A stretch of 64,000 bases of DNA from Streptomyces sp. CG4. GTDB lineage: Bacteria; Actinomycetota; Actinomycetes; Streptomycetales; Streptomycetaceae. Positions within the stretch are counted from its first letter, which is position 1; each line of letters begins with the position of its first letter. Both the position numbers and the translations under genes were made by a program. Shown piece after piece: positions 56,509 through 64,000 of the stretch. The notes beneath the pieces are model-generated. The model ran no database searches. It was not told the DNA's origin and saw only the letters and a list, made by a program, of their open reading frames with translations. The stretch covers positions 2,232,001 to 2,296,000 of the forward strand of contig NZ_CP163525.1 of NCBI RefSeq assembly GCF_041080655.1. Reading direction: 5' to 3'.

Positions 56509-57690
56509 ATGAGGGCGAGCCGGCTGCGGATGGTTGCCGTCGGGGTGTGCGGCGGGGTGCTGAGTTGTGGCGTCATGGCGGGGCCGGCCGCGGCCCACGC
56601 GGACCCTCCGACGATCAGCCAGGCGTACGCGGGCCCCCGCCCCGGAGAGGCCATCGGCATCGGTCTGATCAACTACGCACCGAAGCCGGGCGTGCACCTG
56701 GTGGCCGAGTCGCCGGTCTTCGCGGCCCCGATCCGGATGGACGACCCTGCCGCGAAGGTCGACGGGCTCGGCGTCAAGGCGCCCATCCCGATGTCGGCCA
56801 AGCCCGGTTCGTATCCGCTCGTCATCAAGGCCGGGGGCACGGTCGTGGCCCGTGACACCATCGACGTCCGGCCGCCCAGGCGCCCGTCCATCGAGGTGGA
56901 CGGGACCGGCGCACAGCGGCCGGGCACCCGGGTGAGACTGTTCTTCGACGACCTGTACCCGGGAGAGACCGGGGATTCCTTCACGGCTCGTTCCCCGGCG
57001 TTCACCTCGCCGGTGCGCCTCACACGCGGCAAGGACTCCTGGAACAACACCCGCGTCTTCAGCGCCTTGAACGTGCCGCTGCCGTTCACCCTCCATGACG
57101 GGACGTACCCGATATGGGTGACCGATGGGGACGGGAGACGGAAGGCCCGGACCCGGCTGGTGGTGCACTCGCCGCGCCCCGGCGACGACGACTACCTGGG
57201 CAGGACCGAGGGCCCCGCGTTCTTCGGCAGGACGGGCTCTCCGCTCGACTCCCGGGACAAGGGCTTCACGGTCGCGGCAGGCACCACGATGTGTGTGAAG
57301 TGGCAGGACGCGTCCCCGGATCCAGGGGAGGAGGAGCGGCTGACCGCGACATCCCCGGCGTTCCAGGCCCCGGCCAAGCTGTCGTTCGATGTCCTCAAAG
57401 GCCATGAGGAGGACCCCCCGCTCTTCTGGGGCCCGGCACGGATCAAGCCCGGCCTGAAGCCGGGCAGCTATCCCGTAACCGTCGTCAGCCACCGCGGGCG
57501 AGTGAAGAAGACCAGCTACCTCACCGTCACCCAGGGGCAGAGTCAGGGCCAGGGGCAGGGCCGGCGCCCCGCCCATGACGACGGACTGCCGACGGCCCTG
57601 TGGGCGGGTGCGGGCGCCGGGGCCCTCGCTCTGGGCGCCGCCGCTGCCGTGCTGCTGGTACGGAGGCGCAGGGGAGCGTCCCTCTCCTGA
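56509..57690 (+). CDS. Cell-surface protein with three Ig-like repeats and C-terminal anchor
   Basis: A 393-residue secreted protein of unknown function. It has a signal peptide (residues 1-31, ending AAAHA) and one C-terminal membrane segment (LWAGAGAGALALGAAAAVLLV) followed by RRRRG, so it is anchored with the bulk outside. Three related repeats occur: SPVFAAPIRM (68-77), SPAFTSPVRL (162-171) and SPAFQAPAKL (282-291). Each is followed 20-35 residues on by a (K/D)GSYP-like turn (98, 196, 317). This suggests three beta-sandwich domains of about 100 residues. A Q/G-rich spacer precedes the anchor. GAGGGGGG lies before ATG 56509. It resembles streptomycete surface proteins linked to development only in layout. 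Confidence 0.72.
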   Translation: MRASRLRMVAVGVCGGVLSCGVMAGPAAAHADPPTISQAYAGPRPGEAIGIGLINYAPKPGVHLVAESPVFAAPIRMDDPAAKVDGLGVKAPIPMSAKPGSYPLVIKAGGTVVARDTIDVRPPRRPSIEVDGTGAQRPGTRVRLFFDDLYPGETGDSFTARSPAFTSPVRLTRGKDSWNNTRVFSALNVPLPFTLHDGTYPIWVTDGDGRRKARTRLVVHSPRPGDDDYLGRTEGPAFFGRTGSPLDSRDKGFTVAAGTTMCVKWQDASPDPGEEERLTATSPAFQAPAKLSFDVLKGHEEDPPLFWGPARIKPGLKPGSYPVTVVSHRGRVKKTSYLTVTQGQSQGQGQGRRPAHDDGLPTALWAGAGAGALALGAAAAVLLVRRRRGASLS

Positions 57691-57786
57691 CGACCGGCCG
57701 GTCGATGCCCCGGCAGAGGCAGGCCGGGCTCCAGGGCGGAGCGGGAGAGTCGTACGGCCGATTTCCTGGTATACCTAGTGTTCAAA

Positions 57787-57799
57787 CTAGAGGTTCTAG
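57787..57799. promoter_or_regulatory. CTAG-type operator candidate before the TetR gene
   Basis: CTAGA-GGT-TCTAG is a perfect inverted repeat, and a further CTAG half-site lies at 57775-57778. GGTATACC at 57768-57775 overlaps a likely -10. The cluster is 20-45 bases before the TetR start. Confidence 0.6.
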
Positions 57800-57820
57800 G
57801 AAGTAGGGGAGGCAGGCCCC

Positions 57821-58405
57821 ATGGCCCGAGCGGGCCTCACCGTGGACCGTGTCGTCACGGCCGCCGCCGAACTCGCCGACGAGGCGGGCTTCGAGAACGT
57901 CACCCTGAGCGCGCTGGCCCGCCGCTTCGGCGTGAAGGACGCCAGCCTGTACTCGCATGTCCGGGGCCTCGCCGACCTGCGCACCCGGCTCGCGCTGCAC
58001 GCGGGCGGCGAGCTGATCGACCGGATCGCGGTGGCCGTGGCCGGCCGCGCGGGCAAGGACGCGCTCGCCGCGTTCGCCGCCGCCTACCGCGCCTACGCCC
58101 TGGAGCACCCCGGCCGCTACGCCGCCACCCAGATCCGTATCGACCAGTCCCTGCTCGCCGACTCCCCCGAGATGCGCCGCACCGCCGAGATCACCTACGG
58201 CATGCTGCGCGCCTACGGCCTCACGGAGCCCGACCTGACCGACGCCGTACGCCTGTTGCGCAGTTCCTTCCACGGCTACTGCGCCTTGGAGTCCGCCGGC
58301 GGCTTCGGCGCCGACCGGGACGTACAGGCCTCCTGGGACAAGGCGATCGAGGCCCTGCACCTGGCCCTGACCCACTGGCCCCGGGAGACCGGCAATGCCG
58401 ACTGA
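57821..58405 (+). CDS. TetR-family regulator with WHG-type C-terminal domain
   Basis: A 194-residue TetR protein. The recognition helix region is TLSALARRFGVKDASLYSHVRG. The C-terminal part (AYRAYALEHPGRYAATQIRID, LRSSFHGYCALESAGGFG) matches a WHG-like ligand domain. GGGGAGGC lies upstream of ATG 57821. The stop overlaps the next gene by 11 bases, so it is in one operon with the alpha/beta hydrolase and probably represses both until a substrate binds. It likely binds the CTAG sites at its own promoter. Confidence 0.92.
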   Translation: MARAGLTVDRVVTAAAELADEAGFENVTLSALARRFGVKDASLYSHVRGLADLRTRLALHAGGELIDRIAVAVAGRAGKDALAAFAAAYRAYALEHPGRYAATQIRIDQSLLADSPEMRRTAEITYGMLRAYGLTEPDLTDAVRLLRSSFHGYCALESAGGFGADRDVQASWDKAIEALHLALTHWPRETGNAD

Positions 58406-59114
58406 ACCGCTTCACTACGACGTCACCGGCAGCGGTCCCGTGCTGCTGGTGCTGCCGGGCGGGGCCGGGCATCCGATGGGGCTGGGGCCGCTGACCGAGC
58501 GGCTGGCCGCGCACTTCACCGTGGTCACGTACGACCCGCTCGGCCTCGCCCACGGACGGCTCGGCCTGCCGGTGCCCGAGCAGCGGGTGGCGGACTGGAG
58601 CGAGGGTGCGCACCGGGTGCTGGAGGAGGTGCTTCCGGCGGGCGGGACCGCGTGTGTGCTCGGGACCAGCTCCGGCGGGATCGCCGCCCTGGATCTGCTG
58701 GCCCGGCACCCCGGGCGGCCGGCGCACGTGGTCGCGCACGAACCGCCGTGCGTGACGGCGCTGCCGGACGGGGCGCAGCGGCGGGCCGAGCTGATCGGGC
58801 AGTTGGACGGCCCCGAACGCCCGCCCGCGGACGGTGCGGCTGCCACTGCGTTCGGAGTGTTCCTGGCACGCGTGCTGCGCCCGTTCACCTCCTACCTGCC
58901 GTCCTTCACCGCTCCCCCGGGCGGCCTCACGCTCGCCGCCGGCGTCGACTCGCGCGGCCAGGTGCTGCACCGGACCGCCGGGGCGCTGGCCGAGCGGCTG
59001 GGCGGTGCGTTCGTGGAGTTCCCGGGCGGGCACCTCGGCGCGGCGGATCACCCGGTGGCGTTCGCGGACCTGCTCACCGACACGCTGCGCTCCAGCGCGC
59101 GGACCTCGGCGTAG
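58395..59114 (+). CDS. Alpha/beta hydrolase
   Basis: A 239-residue hydrolase. The nucleophile elbow is GTSSGG, with the oxyanion motif LPGGAGHPMG and the catalytic His in GGHLGAADHPVAFA. There is no signal peptide. The ATG at 58395 overlaps the TetR stop by 11 bases and lacks its own ribosome site, so translation is coupled. The last 67 bases overlap the converging PEP-mutase-type gene on the other strand, and both reading frames seem complete. Substrate unknown. Confidence 0.88.
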   Translation: MPTEPLHYDVTGSGPVLLVLPGGAGHPMGLGPLTERLAAHFTVVTYDPLGLAHGRLGLPVPEQRVADWSEGAHRVLEEVLPAGGTACVLGTSSGGIAALDLLARHPGRPAHVVAHEPPCVTALPDGAQRRAELIGQLDGPERPPADGAAATAFGVFLARVLRPFTSYLPSFTAPPGGLTLAAGVDSRGQVLHRTAGALAERLGGAFVEFPGGHLGAADHPVAFADLLTDTLRSSARTSA

Positions 59115-59857
59115 CGGGGAGTGGTGCCGCCCGGGGTGCGTCCGGCGGCGATGTCGGCCACCGCGTCCAGGGCCGCGCCGAGCGCCCGCCGGTAGAGCAG
59201 CGAGCCCAGGCTGACCCGGCGGACGCCGAGGCCGGCCAGCTGGGCGAGGGTGGGTCCGGCGGGCGAGTAGAGGATGTTGAGGGGGGCGTCGAGCCGCCGG
59301 ACGAGGGCCGCGATCCGCTCGGGTTCGTTCAGTCCGGGCACGAACACCCCGTCGGCGCCAGCCTGTTGGTAGGCGTCGAGGCGCCGCAGGGTTTCCCGTT
59401 CGTCGCCGTCGCCGCACCAGTAGGTGTCGGTGCGGGCGTTGACGAACAGGCCGGGTACGGCGGCCTTCACGGCGGCGATCTTCGCCGCGAGCCGGTCGCT
59501 CGGCCCCAGGCCGTCCTCCAGGTTGATCCCGGCCGCGCCCATCACCCACAACTCCCGTGCCAGCTCCGCCACTTCGCCGGGATCCCGGCTGAAGCCGTCC
59601 TCGGCGTCGACCGAGAGCAGATACGGCTCCGAGCCGAGGGTCAGGGCGAGGCTCAGGGTGTGCTCCCGGGTCGCGCCCGCGCCGTCGGACAGACCGGCCG
59701 CCGCCGCCACGGCCAGGCTCGACGTGCCGATCGCGCGGAAACCCCGGGCGGCGAGCGCGGCCGCGGAGGCATGGTCCCAGGCGTTCGGCAGCAGCAGCGG
59801 CTCGCCGGGCCGGTGGTGGAGTCCGGCGAACGTCGTCACGGTGGGCTGTGGGGTCAT
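59048..59857 (-). CDS. Isocitrate lyase/PEP mutase-family protein
   Basis: A 269-residue TIM-barrel protein. The metal and phosphonate loop VDAEDGFSRDP, INLEDG and NARTDTY are characteristic of the PEP mutase/isocitrate lyase superfamily, and the short length fits oxaloacetate-decarboxylase- or PEP-mutase-like members. TAGCGT (59864-59869, minus strand) ends six bases before ATG 59857, so the mRNA is probably leaderless. No phosphonate genes adjoin. The 3' end overlaps the hydrolase gene by 67 bases. Confidence 0.88.
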   Translation of the reverse strand: MTPQPTVTTFAGLHHRPGEPLLLPNAWDHASAAALAARGFRAIGTSSLAVAAAAGLSDGAGATREHTLSLALTLGSEPYLLSVDAEDGFSRDPGEVAELARELWVMGAAGINLEDGLGPSDRLAAKIAAVKAAVPGLFVNARTDTYWCGDGDERETLRRLDAYQQAGADGVFVPGLNEPERIAALVRRLDAPLNILYSPAGPTLAQLAGLGVRRVSLGSLLYRRALGAALDAVADIAAGRTPGGTTPRYAEVRALERSVSVSRSANATG

Positions 59858-60025
59858 ACGGCCACGCTAGGCCCGGAATGCTTCGGCGACCTCCGAACGA
59901 TGGGCCCCGCACCAAGGAGCGAACGGCCGCAGCCGTCGGACGATGGGCGCGACCGGCGCCCGTGGCACGGAGCACGCTCCGGAAACCGCAGACAACCTTT
60001 CCCGCACCCGCGACGGCCCCAGGGC

Positions 60026-60368
60026 ATGACTCACGCACGACGCACCTCAGGTCACCGCCGTGTCCGCGCGGCCCGCAGGCCCGCGATCGGCGCTCTCGCC
60101 GCCGCCGGAGTCGCTGAAGAACGCCACGTGCTCCGCGGGCACCTGCACCGGCACGTTCGCGGGCACGCATCTGCGGCTCCTGGACTGGAACGGGAAGTTC
60201 GCGAGCGCCGACAAGGTGGTGGACGCACGGCTCACCGGCGACCTCGCGGTACTCAAGAACGGCACGCTCACCTGGGCCTACGCGCCCGTCACCCCCTCCT
60301 ACGCCACCTCGCTCAGCGGGGCGTCACCGACCACGACGAGCCTGTGGATCGCCCGTCTGACACCGTGA
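60026..60368 (+). pseudogene. Decayed secreted-protein gene (frameshifted remnant)
   Basis: ATG 60026 opens a signal-peptide-like start (MTHARRTSGHRRVRAARRPA, then IGALAAAG) that becomes nonsense after about 25 residues. The adjacent +1 frame then reads a coherent hydrophilic stretch (SLKNATCSAGTCTGTFAG, then LRLLDWNGKFASADKVVDAR) to a stop at 60368. A frameshift near 60095 is the simplest explanation. The remnant overlaps the converging DUF2264 gene at its end. I do not recognise the parent family. Confidence 0.45.
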
Positions 60369-62112
60369 ACCGGAAGACGCGCTCCGCGCCGGAGGACGCC
60401 CACCGAACGCCCACCTCGTGATTGACCTGGTCCGCGGTCACCCGCACGGACACCGACTCCGTCAGCGGCCGGGGATCCGCCTCGCCGGTCAGCCGGGCGA
60501 GCGCCACGAACAGCGTGGCCCCGCCCGCCCCGGTCTCGCCGGTCAGTTCCTCCGACAGGCCTGAAACCGGGAGCAGTTCGGCCCGGAGTCCGTCCGGTGC
60601 CGCCCACCCCGTGATCCGTACCGGTGTCCCGGGCCCGGCCCCCGCCACCAGATGGGCCCGCACCTCCACCGCGCCCTCGGCGAGCACGAGGCTGGTGACG
60701 GTGATCCCGCCCGGCACGGTGTGCCGGGAGGCGATCCACCCCGCGCCCGTGCCGAGCGGCTCGATCCCCGTCCGGCTCGGTTCGCCGCCGACGATCACGC
60801 TGTTGTCGTACGACACCGGGTCGGGCATGGTCGCGGTCGAGTAGGCGAGCCGGGTGTAGTGGGGGTCGTAGCGGACGTCCTCGCTGCCGTGGTTGTGCAG
60901 GCGCACCAGTCCGTCCGAACGGGTCGACTGGAGCAGCCAGTTGGGAACCGGGACGGGCCGCACCTCGTCGGCGCGCTCGGCCGGGCCCGGTTCCTCGGTC
61001 GCCGTCCACACCTCGTGCCCGGGCGGCAGCAGCAGGCCGAGGAACCCCTTGGCGGCCCAGTAGGGGGATGCCGGGCCGGAGTAGCTCTGCACGAGCGACT
61101 CGTCGGGGCCGAGCCAGCCCAGCGGGAGCAGTCCGCGTTCGTCGACCGCGCCGCCGTCGAGGAAGTAGCGCAGCGCGCCGGAGGCCAGACGCCGGGTCTG
61201 ACCGGGGGTGAGCGGGCTCTGGCCGATGAGCGCGCCGAGCCAGAGCGGGGCGGTCGTCGCGAAGCGGTAGGTCAGGGAGCGGCCCTGGCGGAGAGGGGCG
61301 CCGTCGGCGCCGAACAGGTGGGCGTAGTCGGCGAGATGGCGTGCCAACCGCCGACCGTATACGGAAAGCAGTTCGCTGTCGTCCGCCAACCATGCGTGGA
61401 CGACGGGATACAGGTGCATCGCCCAGCCGTTGTAGTAGTCGAACTTCCGGCCGTCGCCGTCGGTGTACCAGCCGTCGCCGAGATACCAGCCCTCGATCCG
61501 TTCCAGGCCGCGGTCGATCGCCTTGCGGGCCGCGTCCGGCCGGTGGCCGATCTCCGCCAGGAAACCGCCGACGGTGACGGGGAACAACTCCCAGTTGCAC
61601 GGCCAGGGTTCGGCGGTGAGCGCGTCCGCCAGCCAGTCGGCGGTGCGCTGCCGCGCGGAGTCGTCCAGCCGGTCCCACAGCAGCGGCCGGGTCAGCCGCA
61701 GGGCGAGGGCGACGGACGCGGCCTCGACGAGTGGCTGGCTGCGGTGCTCGATGCGCGGCCAGACCCCGCCGGGGCCGGTCGCGAGGCCGTCGGCGTAGCG
61801 GCCGAGCGCGGTCTCGTCGCGGCGGAAGGCGGCCAGCAGCAGCGTACGGGCGTATCCCTCCAGGCCGTCGGAGAGGTGACCGGACCGGCTGACATGGTCG
61901 CCGGGGAGGTGGTAAAGGGCGCGGTCGGGGGTGGCGTAGGGCTCGACGGCGGCGAGCAGGGCGTCGGCGGCGGCCTCCCAGTGGGCGCGGGTGTAGCCGG
62001 TGTACGGGCTGGACGCGCGGTCGTCGGCGGGCAGTTCGAGCACGGCGATGGCTGTCCTTCCTGGCGGGGCCTGGGACGCCCCGGTTCCGGTCGGGGCGCC
62101 CCAGGGTTTCAT
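60313..62112 (-). CDS. DUF2264 domain protein, pectin-operon type
   Basis: A 599-residue cytoplasmic protein of the DUF2264 family. The (alpha/alpha)6-barrel-like N-terminal half includes GYTRAHWEAAADALLAAVEPY, SDGLEGYARTLLLAAF, DYYNGWAMHLYPVVHAW and YWAAKGFLGLLLP. A beta-rich C-terminal half follows. Family members sit beside pectin and rhamnogalacturonan genes and are thought to be glycoside hydrolases or lyases. The ATG overlaps the acetylesterase stop by four bases (ATGA). Control should be through the LacI-type site upstream. Confidence 0.88.
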   Translation of the reverse strand: MKPWGAPTGTGASQAPPGRTAIAVLELPADDRASSPYTGYTRAHWEAAADALLAAVEPYATPDRALYHLPGDHVSRSGHLSDGLEGYARTLLLAAFRRDETALGRYADGLATGPGGVWPRIEHRSQPLVEAASVALALRLTRPLLWDRLDDSARQRTADWLADALTAEPWPCNWELFPVTVGGFLAEIGHRPDAARKAIDRGLERIEGWYLGDGWYTDGDGRKFDYYNGWAMHLYPVVHAWLADDSELLSVYGRRLARHLADYAHLFGADGAPLRQGRSLTYRFATTAPLWLGALIGQSPLTPGQTRRLASGALRYFLDGGAVDERGLLPLGWLGPDESLVQSYSGPASPYWAAKGFLGLLLPPGHEVWTATEEPGPAERADEVRPVPVPNWLLQSTRSDGLVRLHNHGSEDVRYDPHYTRLAYSTATMPDPVSYDNSVIVGGEPSRTGIEPLGTGAGWIASRHTVPGGITVTSLVLAEGAVEVRAHLVAGAGPGTPVRITGWAAPDGLRAELLPVSGLSEELTGETGAGGATLFVALARLTGEADPRPLTESVSVRVTADQVNHEVGVRWASSGAERVFRFTVSDGRSTGSSWSVTPR

Positions 62113-62873
62113 CCCGCCCGCACGGCGCCCCCGGGCACCAGGCGCAGGGCGAGAAGTGCGTCGCGGACCAGGCCCGCGAAGACGGTGGCGGCGCGCACGG
62201 AGGTGTGCGTGTTGTCGCGCTTCTCGTCGTAGAGGTGGATCGCCTTGGAGCCCTCCGGCCCGAGGGACTCCACCAGCGCCTTGGTCTGCGCCGTGAGGTC
62301 GATCAGGGGGACGTGTGCGGCTGCGGCGACGGAGCGGATGACGGCAGGGAGGTCGACACCGAGACCGTTGACCAGCAGGGCCGTGCCGTCGTTGAGGGTG
62401 CCGTCCGCGTTGAACCAGCGGCGCACGACCGGGGTGACGAGCACCGGTTCGCCGCCCCTGTCCCGGATGCCCGCGACGAGGGTCTCCAGGTTGGCCCGGT
62501 AAGTGGCCTCGTCGGTGGCCCTGTCGTTGTGGGCGAGCTGGACGAGCACGAGGTCGCCGGGGCGGATCAGCGGCTGGACGGTGTCCCGGAGCAGGGGGTT
62601 CGCCAGATAGGTGACCGTACTCTCGCCGGAGTCGGCGTAGTTGGCGACGGACAGGCCCTTGCGCAGATACTGCGGCAGCTGCCGGCCCCAGCCGGAGTAG
62701 GGGGCGGCTGGCTGGTCGCAGACGGTGGAGTCGCCGATCAGGACGATCTGGCGGGGGTGCCGGGCCGGGGTGACCCGGATGCCGGCGTGGGCCTGGGCGG
62801 GGGCCGCCGTGAAGTCCGCGCAGAGGGTGACCGCCGTCAGGACGGCGCCGCGTGCAGCGGTGAATCGTCTCAC
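62109..62873 (-). CDS. rhgT: Secreted rhamnogalacturonan acetylesterase (SGNH type)
   Basis: A 254-residue secreted esterase with a signal peptide ending near AQA28. The catalytic block is GDSTVCDQPAAPYSGWGRQLPQYL-type (nucleophile in GDST), with HND and terminal DNTHTS giving the Asp/His pair. It removes acetyl groups from pectic rhamnogalacturonan. GGAGGAG lies five bases before GTG 62873. It heads the two-gene pectin operon; GH partners may lie elsewhere. Confidence 0.9.
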   Translation of the reverse strand: MRRFTAARGAVLTAVTLCADFTAAPAQAHAGIRVTPARHPRQIVLIGDSTVCDQPAAPYSGWGRQLPQYLRKGLSVANYADSGESTVTYLANPLLRDTVQPLIRPGDLVLVQLAHNDRATDEATYRANLETLVAGIRDRGGEPVLVTPVVRRWFNADGTLNDGTALLVNGLGVDLPAVIRSVAAAAHVPLIDLTAQTKALVESLGPEGSKAIHLYDEKRDNTHTSVRAATVFAGLVRDALLALRLVPGGAVRAG

Positions 62874-62910
62874 TCAACTCCTCCGGCGGTCGGCAAGGTC
62901 CGGCAGCTGG

Positions 62911-62939
62911 ACCGTACCGCTCTTGGCAAGCGCTTTCCA
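62911..62939 (-). promoter_or_regulatory. Promoter and LacI-type operator of the pectin operon
   Basis: On the minus strand TGGAAA (62934-62939) and TACGGT (62911-62916) are 17 bases apart, a good promoter. The same place, 62924-62939, reads TGGCAAGCGCTTTCCA, 7 of 8 arm positions of a LacI palindrome with a perfect AAGCGCTT core. A repressor there would cover the -35 element. Confidence 0.7.
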
Positions 62940-63034
62940 GTCCTCGGCAAGGTAGGGGTGGGCCGGTGCGGGGTCAATGGTTCCGGCGGCTCACCGGCCG
63001 TCGGCCGGCGGCTCGCTTCGACTAGCGTCGTGAC

Positions 63035-63958
63035 ATGACCAGCAACATCTCCTCCCCCAGCCTCGTCGACGCCCTCGCCGCCAGGACGCTCGTGCTCGAC
63101 GGCGGGATGTCCAACCAGTTGGAGTCGGCCGGATACGACCTGAGCGACGCGCTGTGGTCGGCGCGGCTGCTCGCCGAGCGGCCGGAAGCGATCACGGAGG
63201 CGCATCTCGCCTACTTCCGGGCGGGCGCGGACGTCGCCATCACCGCCAGCTACCAGGCCACCTTCGAGGGCTTCGCGCGGTACGGCATCGGCCACGGGGA
63301 CGCGGCGCGGCTGCTCGCACTGAGCGTGGAGCTCGCCCGGGAGGCCGCCCGGCGGGCCGGGGAGGCGGGCATCGACCGGCCGTTGTGGGTGGCGGCCTCG
63401 GTCGGGCCGTACGGGGCGATGCTCGCGGACGGCTCCGAGTACCGGGGCCGGTACGGGCTGAGCGTGGCGGAGCTGGAGCGCTTTCACCGGCCGCGCATCG
63501 AGGTGCTGGCCGCCGCCGCGCCGGACGTCCTCGCGCTGGAGACGGTGCCGGACGCCGACGAGGGCGCCGCCCTGCTCGGGGCGGTGCGCGGGCTGGGGGT
63601 GCCGGCATGGCTCTCGTATACGGTCGACGGCCGGCGCACACGTGCCGGGCAGCCGCTGGAGGAGGCCTTCGCCCTGGCCGCGGACGTGGACGAGGTGATC
63701 GCGGTGGGCGTGAACTGCTGCGCCCCGCAGGACGTGACACCCGCGGTGGAGATCGCGTCCAGCGTCACCGGCAAGCCGGTCGTGGTCTACCCGAACAGCG
63801 GGGAGACCTGGGACGCCGGGGCGCGCGCCTGGACCGGGAGTACGACGTTCAACGCCGGCCAGGTCGAGGCGTGGCGGAAGGCGGGGGCACGGTTGATCGG
63901 GGGGTGCTGCCGGGTGGGACCGGAGGGCATCACGGCGATTGCCTCCGGCGGCCGGTGA
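63035..63958 (+). CDS. mmuM: Homocysteine S-methyltransferase
   Basis: A 307-residue enzyme matching MmuM-type S-methylmethionine:homocysteine methyltransferases. The zinc cysteines are in NCCAP and GGCCRVGP. The N-terminal LVLDGGMSNQLE is typical. It makes methionine from homocysteine and S-methylmethionine in the cytoplasm. TAGCGT (63023-63028) ends six bases before ATG 63035 with no ribosome site, so the mRNA is probably leaderless. The gene is complete and stops 42 bases before the window end. Confidence 0.95.
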   Translation: MTSNISSPSLVDALAARTLVLDGGMSNQLESAGYDLSDALWSARLLAERPEAITEAHLAYFRAGADVAITASYQATFEGFARYGIGHGDAARLLALSVELAREAARRAGEAGIDRPLWVAASVGPYGAMLADGSEYRGRYGLSVAELERFHRPRIEVLAAAAPDVLALETVPDADEGAALLGAVRGLGVPAWLSYTVDGRRTRAGQPLEEAFALAADVDEVIAVGVNCCAPQDVTPAVEIASSVTGKPVVVYPNSGETWDAGARAWTGSTTFNAGQVEAWRKAGARLIGGCCRVGPEGITAIASGGR

Positions 63959-64000
63959 GATTCGCCGACTAGCCGTGGGGGGCTGGCCATATCCGGCGAT

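Overview
The window is chromosomal DNA of a Streptomyces or very close relative. It is strongly GC-rich. It carries a large ATP-binding LuxR (LAL) regulator, an S. griseus-type secreted trypsin, a near-identical-looking counterpart of the S. coelicolor alditol oxidase, SpoIIE-type phosphatases, a DUF2637 protein, and sugar ABC importers without their own ATPase. I found no rRNA, tRNA, CRISPR array, insertion sequence or prophage.

Left part (1-11.7 kb): two overlapping acyl-CoA synthetase genes diverge from a GAF-LuxR regulator. A LAL regulator is followed by a trypsin gene whose promoter carries a perfect palindrome. Single genes follow: tautomerase, LysR regulator, winged-helix protein, phosphoribosyltransferase, polysaccharide deacetylase-like lipoprotein and SRPBCC protein. 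Several look leaderless. Purine block (11.7-20.5 kb): XdhC, an NCS2 purine permease and a three-subunit xanthine dehydrogenase operon diverge from a PucR regulator, forming a purine uptake and oxidation module.

Middle part (20.6-44.6 kb): a mixed set covering regulators (TPR-like, FadR-type GntR, TrmB-LuxR hybrid, TetR), a DUF2637 membrane protein, an HATPase, pyruvate oxidase, a proline-rich PP2C-like protein, DUF456, two hydrolases, the DNA alkylation repair pair ogt-alkA, rsgA with a strongly translated 23-codon upstream peptide, a PAS/GAF/SpoIIE phosphatase, an unusual membrane protein joining sigma-factor-like and zinc-finger segments to an outer cellulose-binding domain, a radical-SAM protein with odd cysteine spacing, a PNPOx-like protein and alditol oxidase.

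Galactan block (44.8-53.7 kb): ROK regulator, secreted GH30 enzyme, solute-binding lipoprotein, two permeases and a GH2 beta-galactosidase form one operon that probably captures and degrades beta-galactan from plant arabinogalactan. Right end (53.8-64 kb): MFS exporter, a secreted EEP-type hydrolase with a jacalin-like tail and a 22-bp palindrome at its start, an anchored three-repeat surface protein, TetR plus hydrolase, a PEP-mutase-type enzyme, a decayed secreted-protein gene, a pectin-related operon (acetylesterase plus DUF2264) under a LacI-type operator, and homocysteine methyltransferase.

The best leads for new biology are the sigma/zinc-finger/CBM2 protein, the radical-SAM protein, the rsgA upstream peptide, and the set of strong uncharacterised palindromes.
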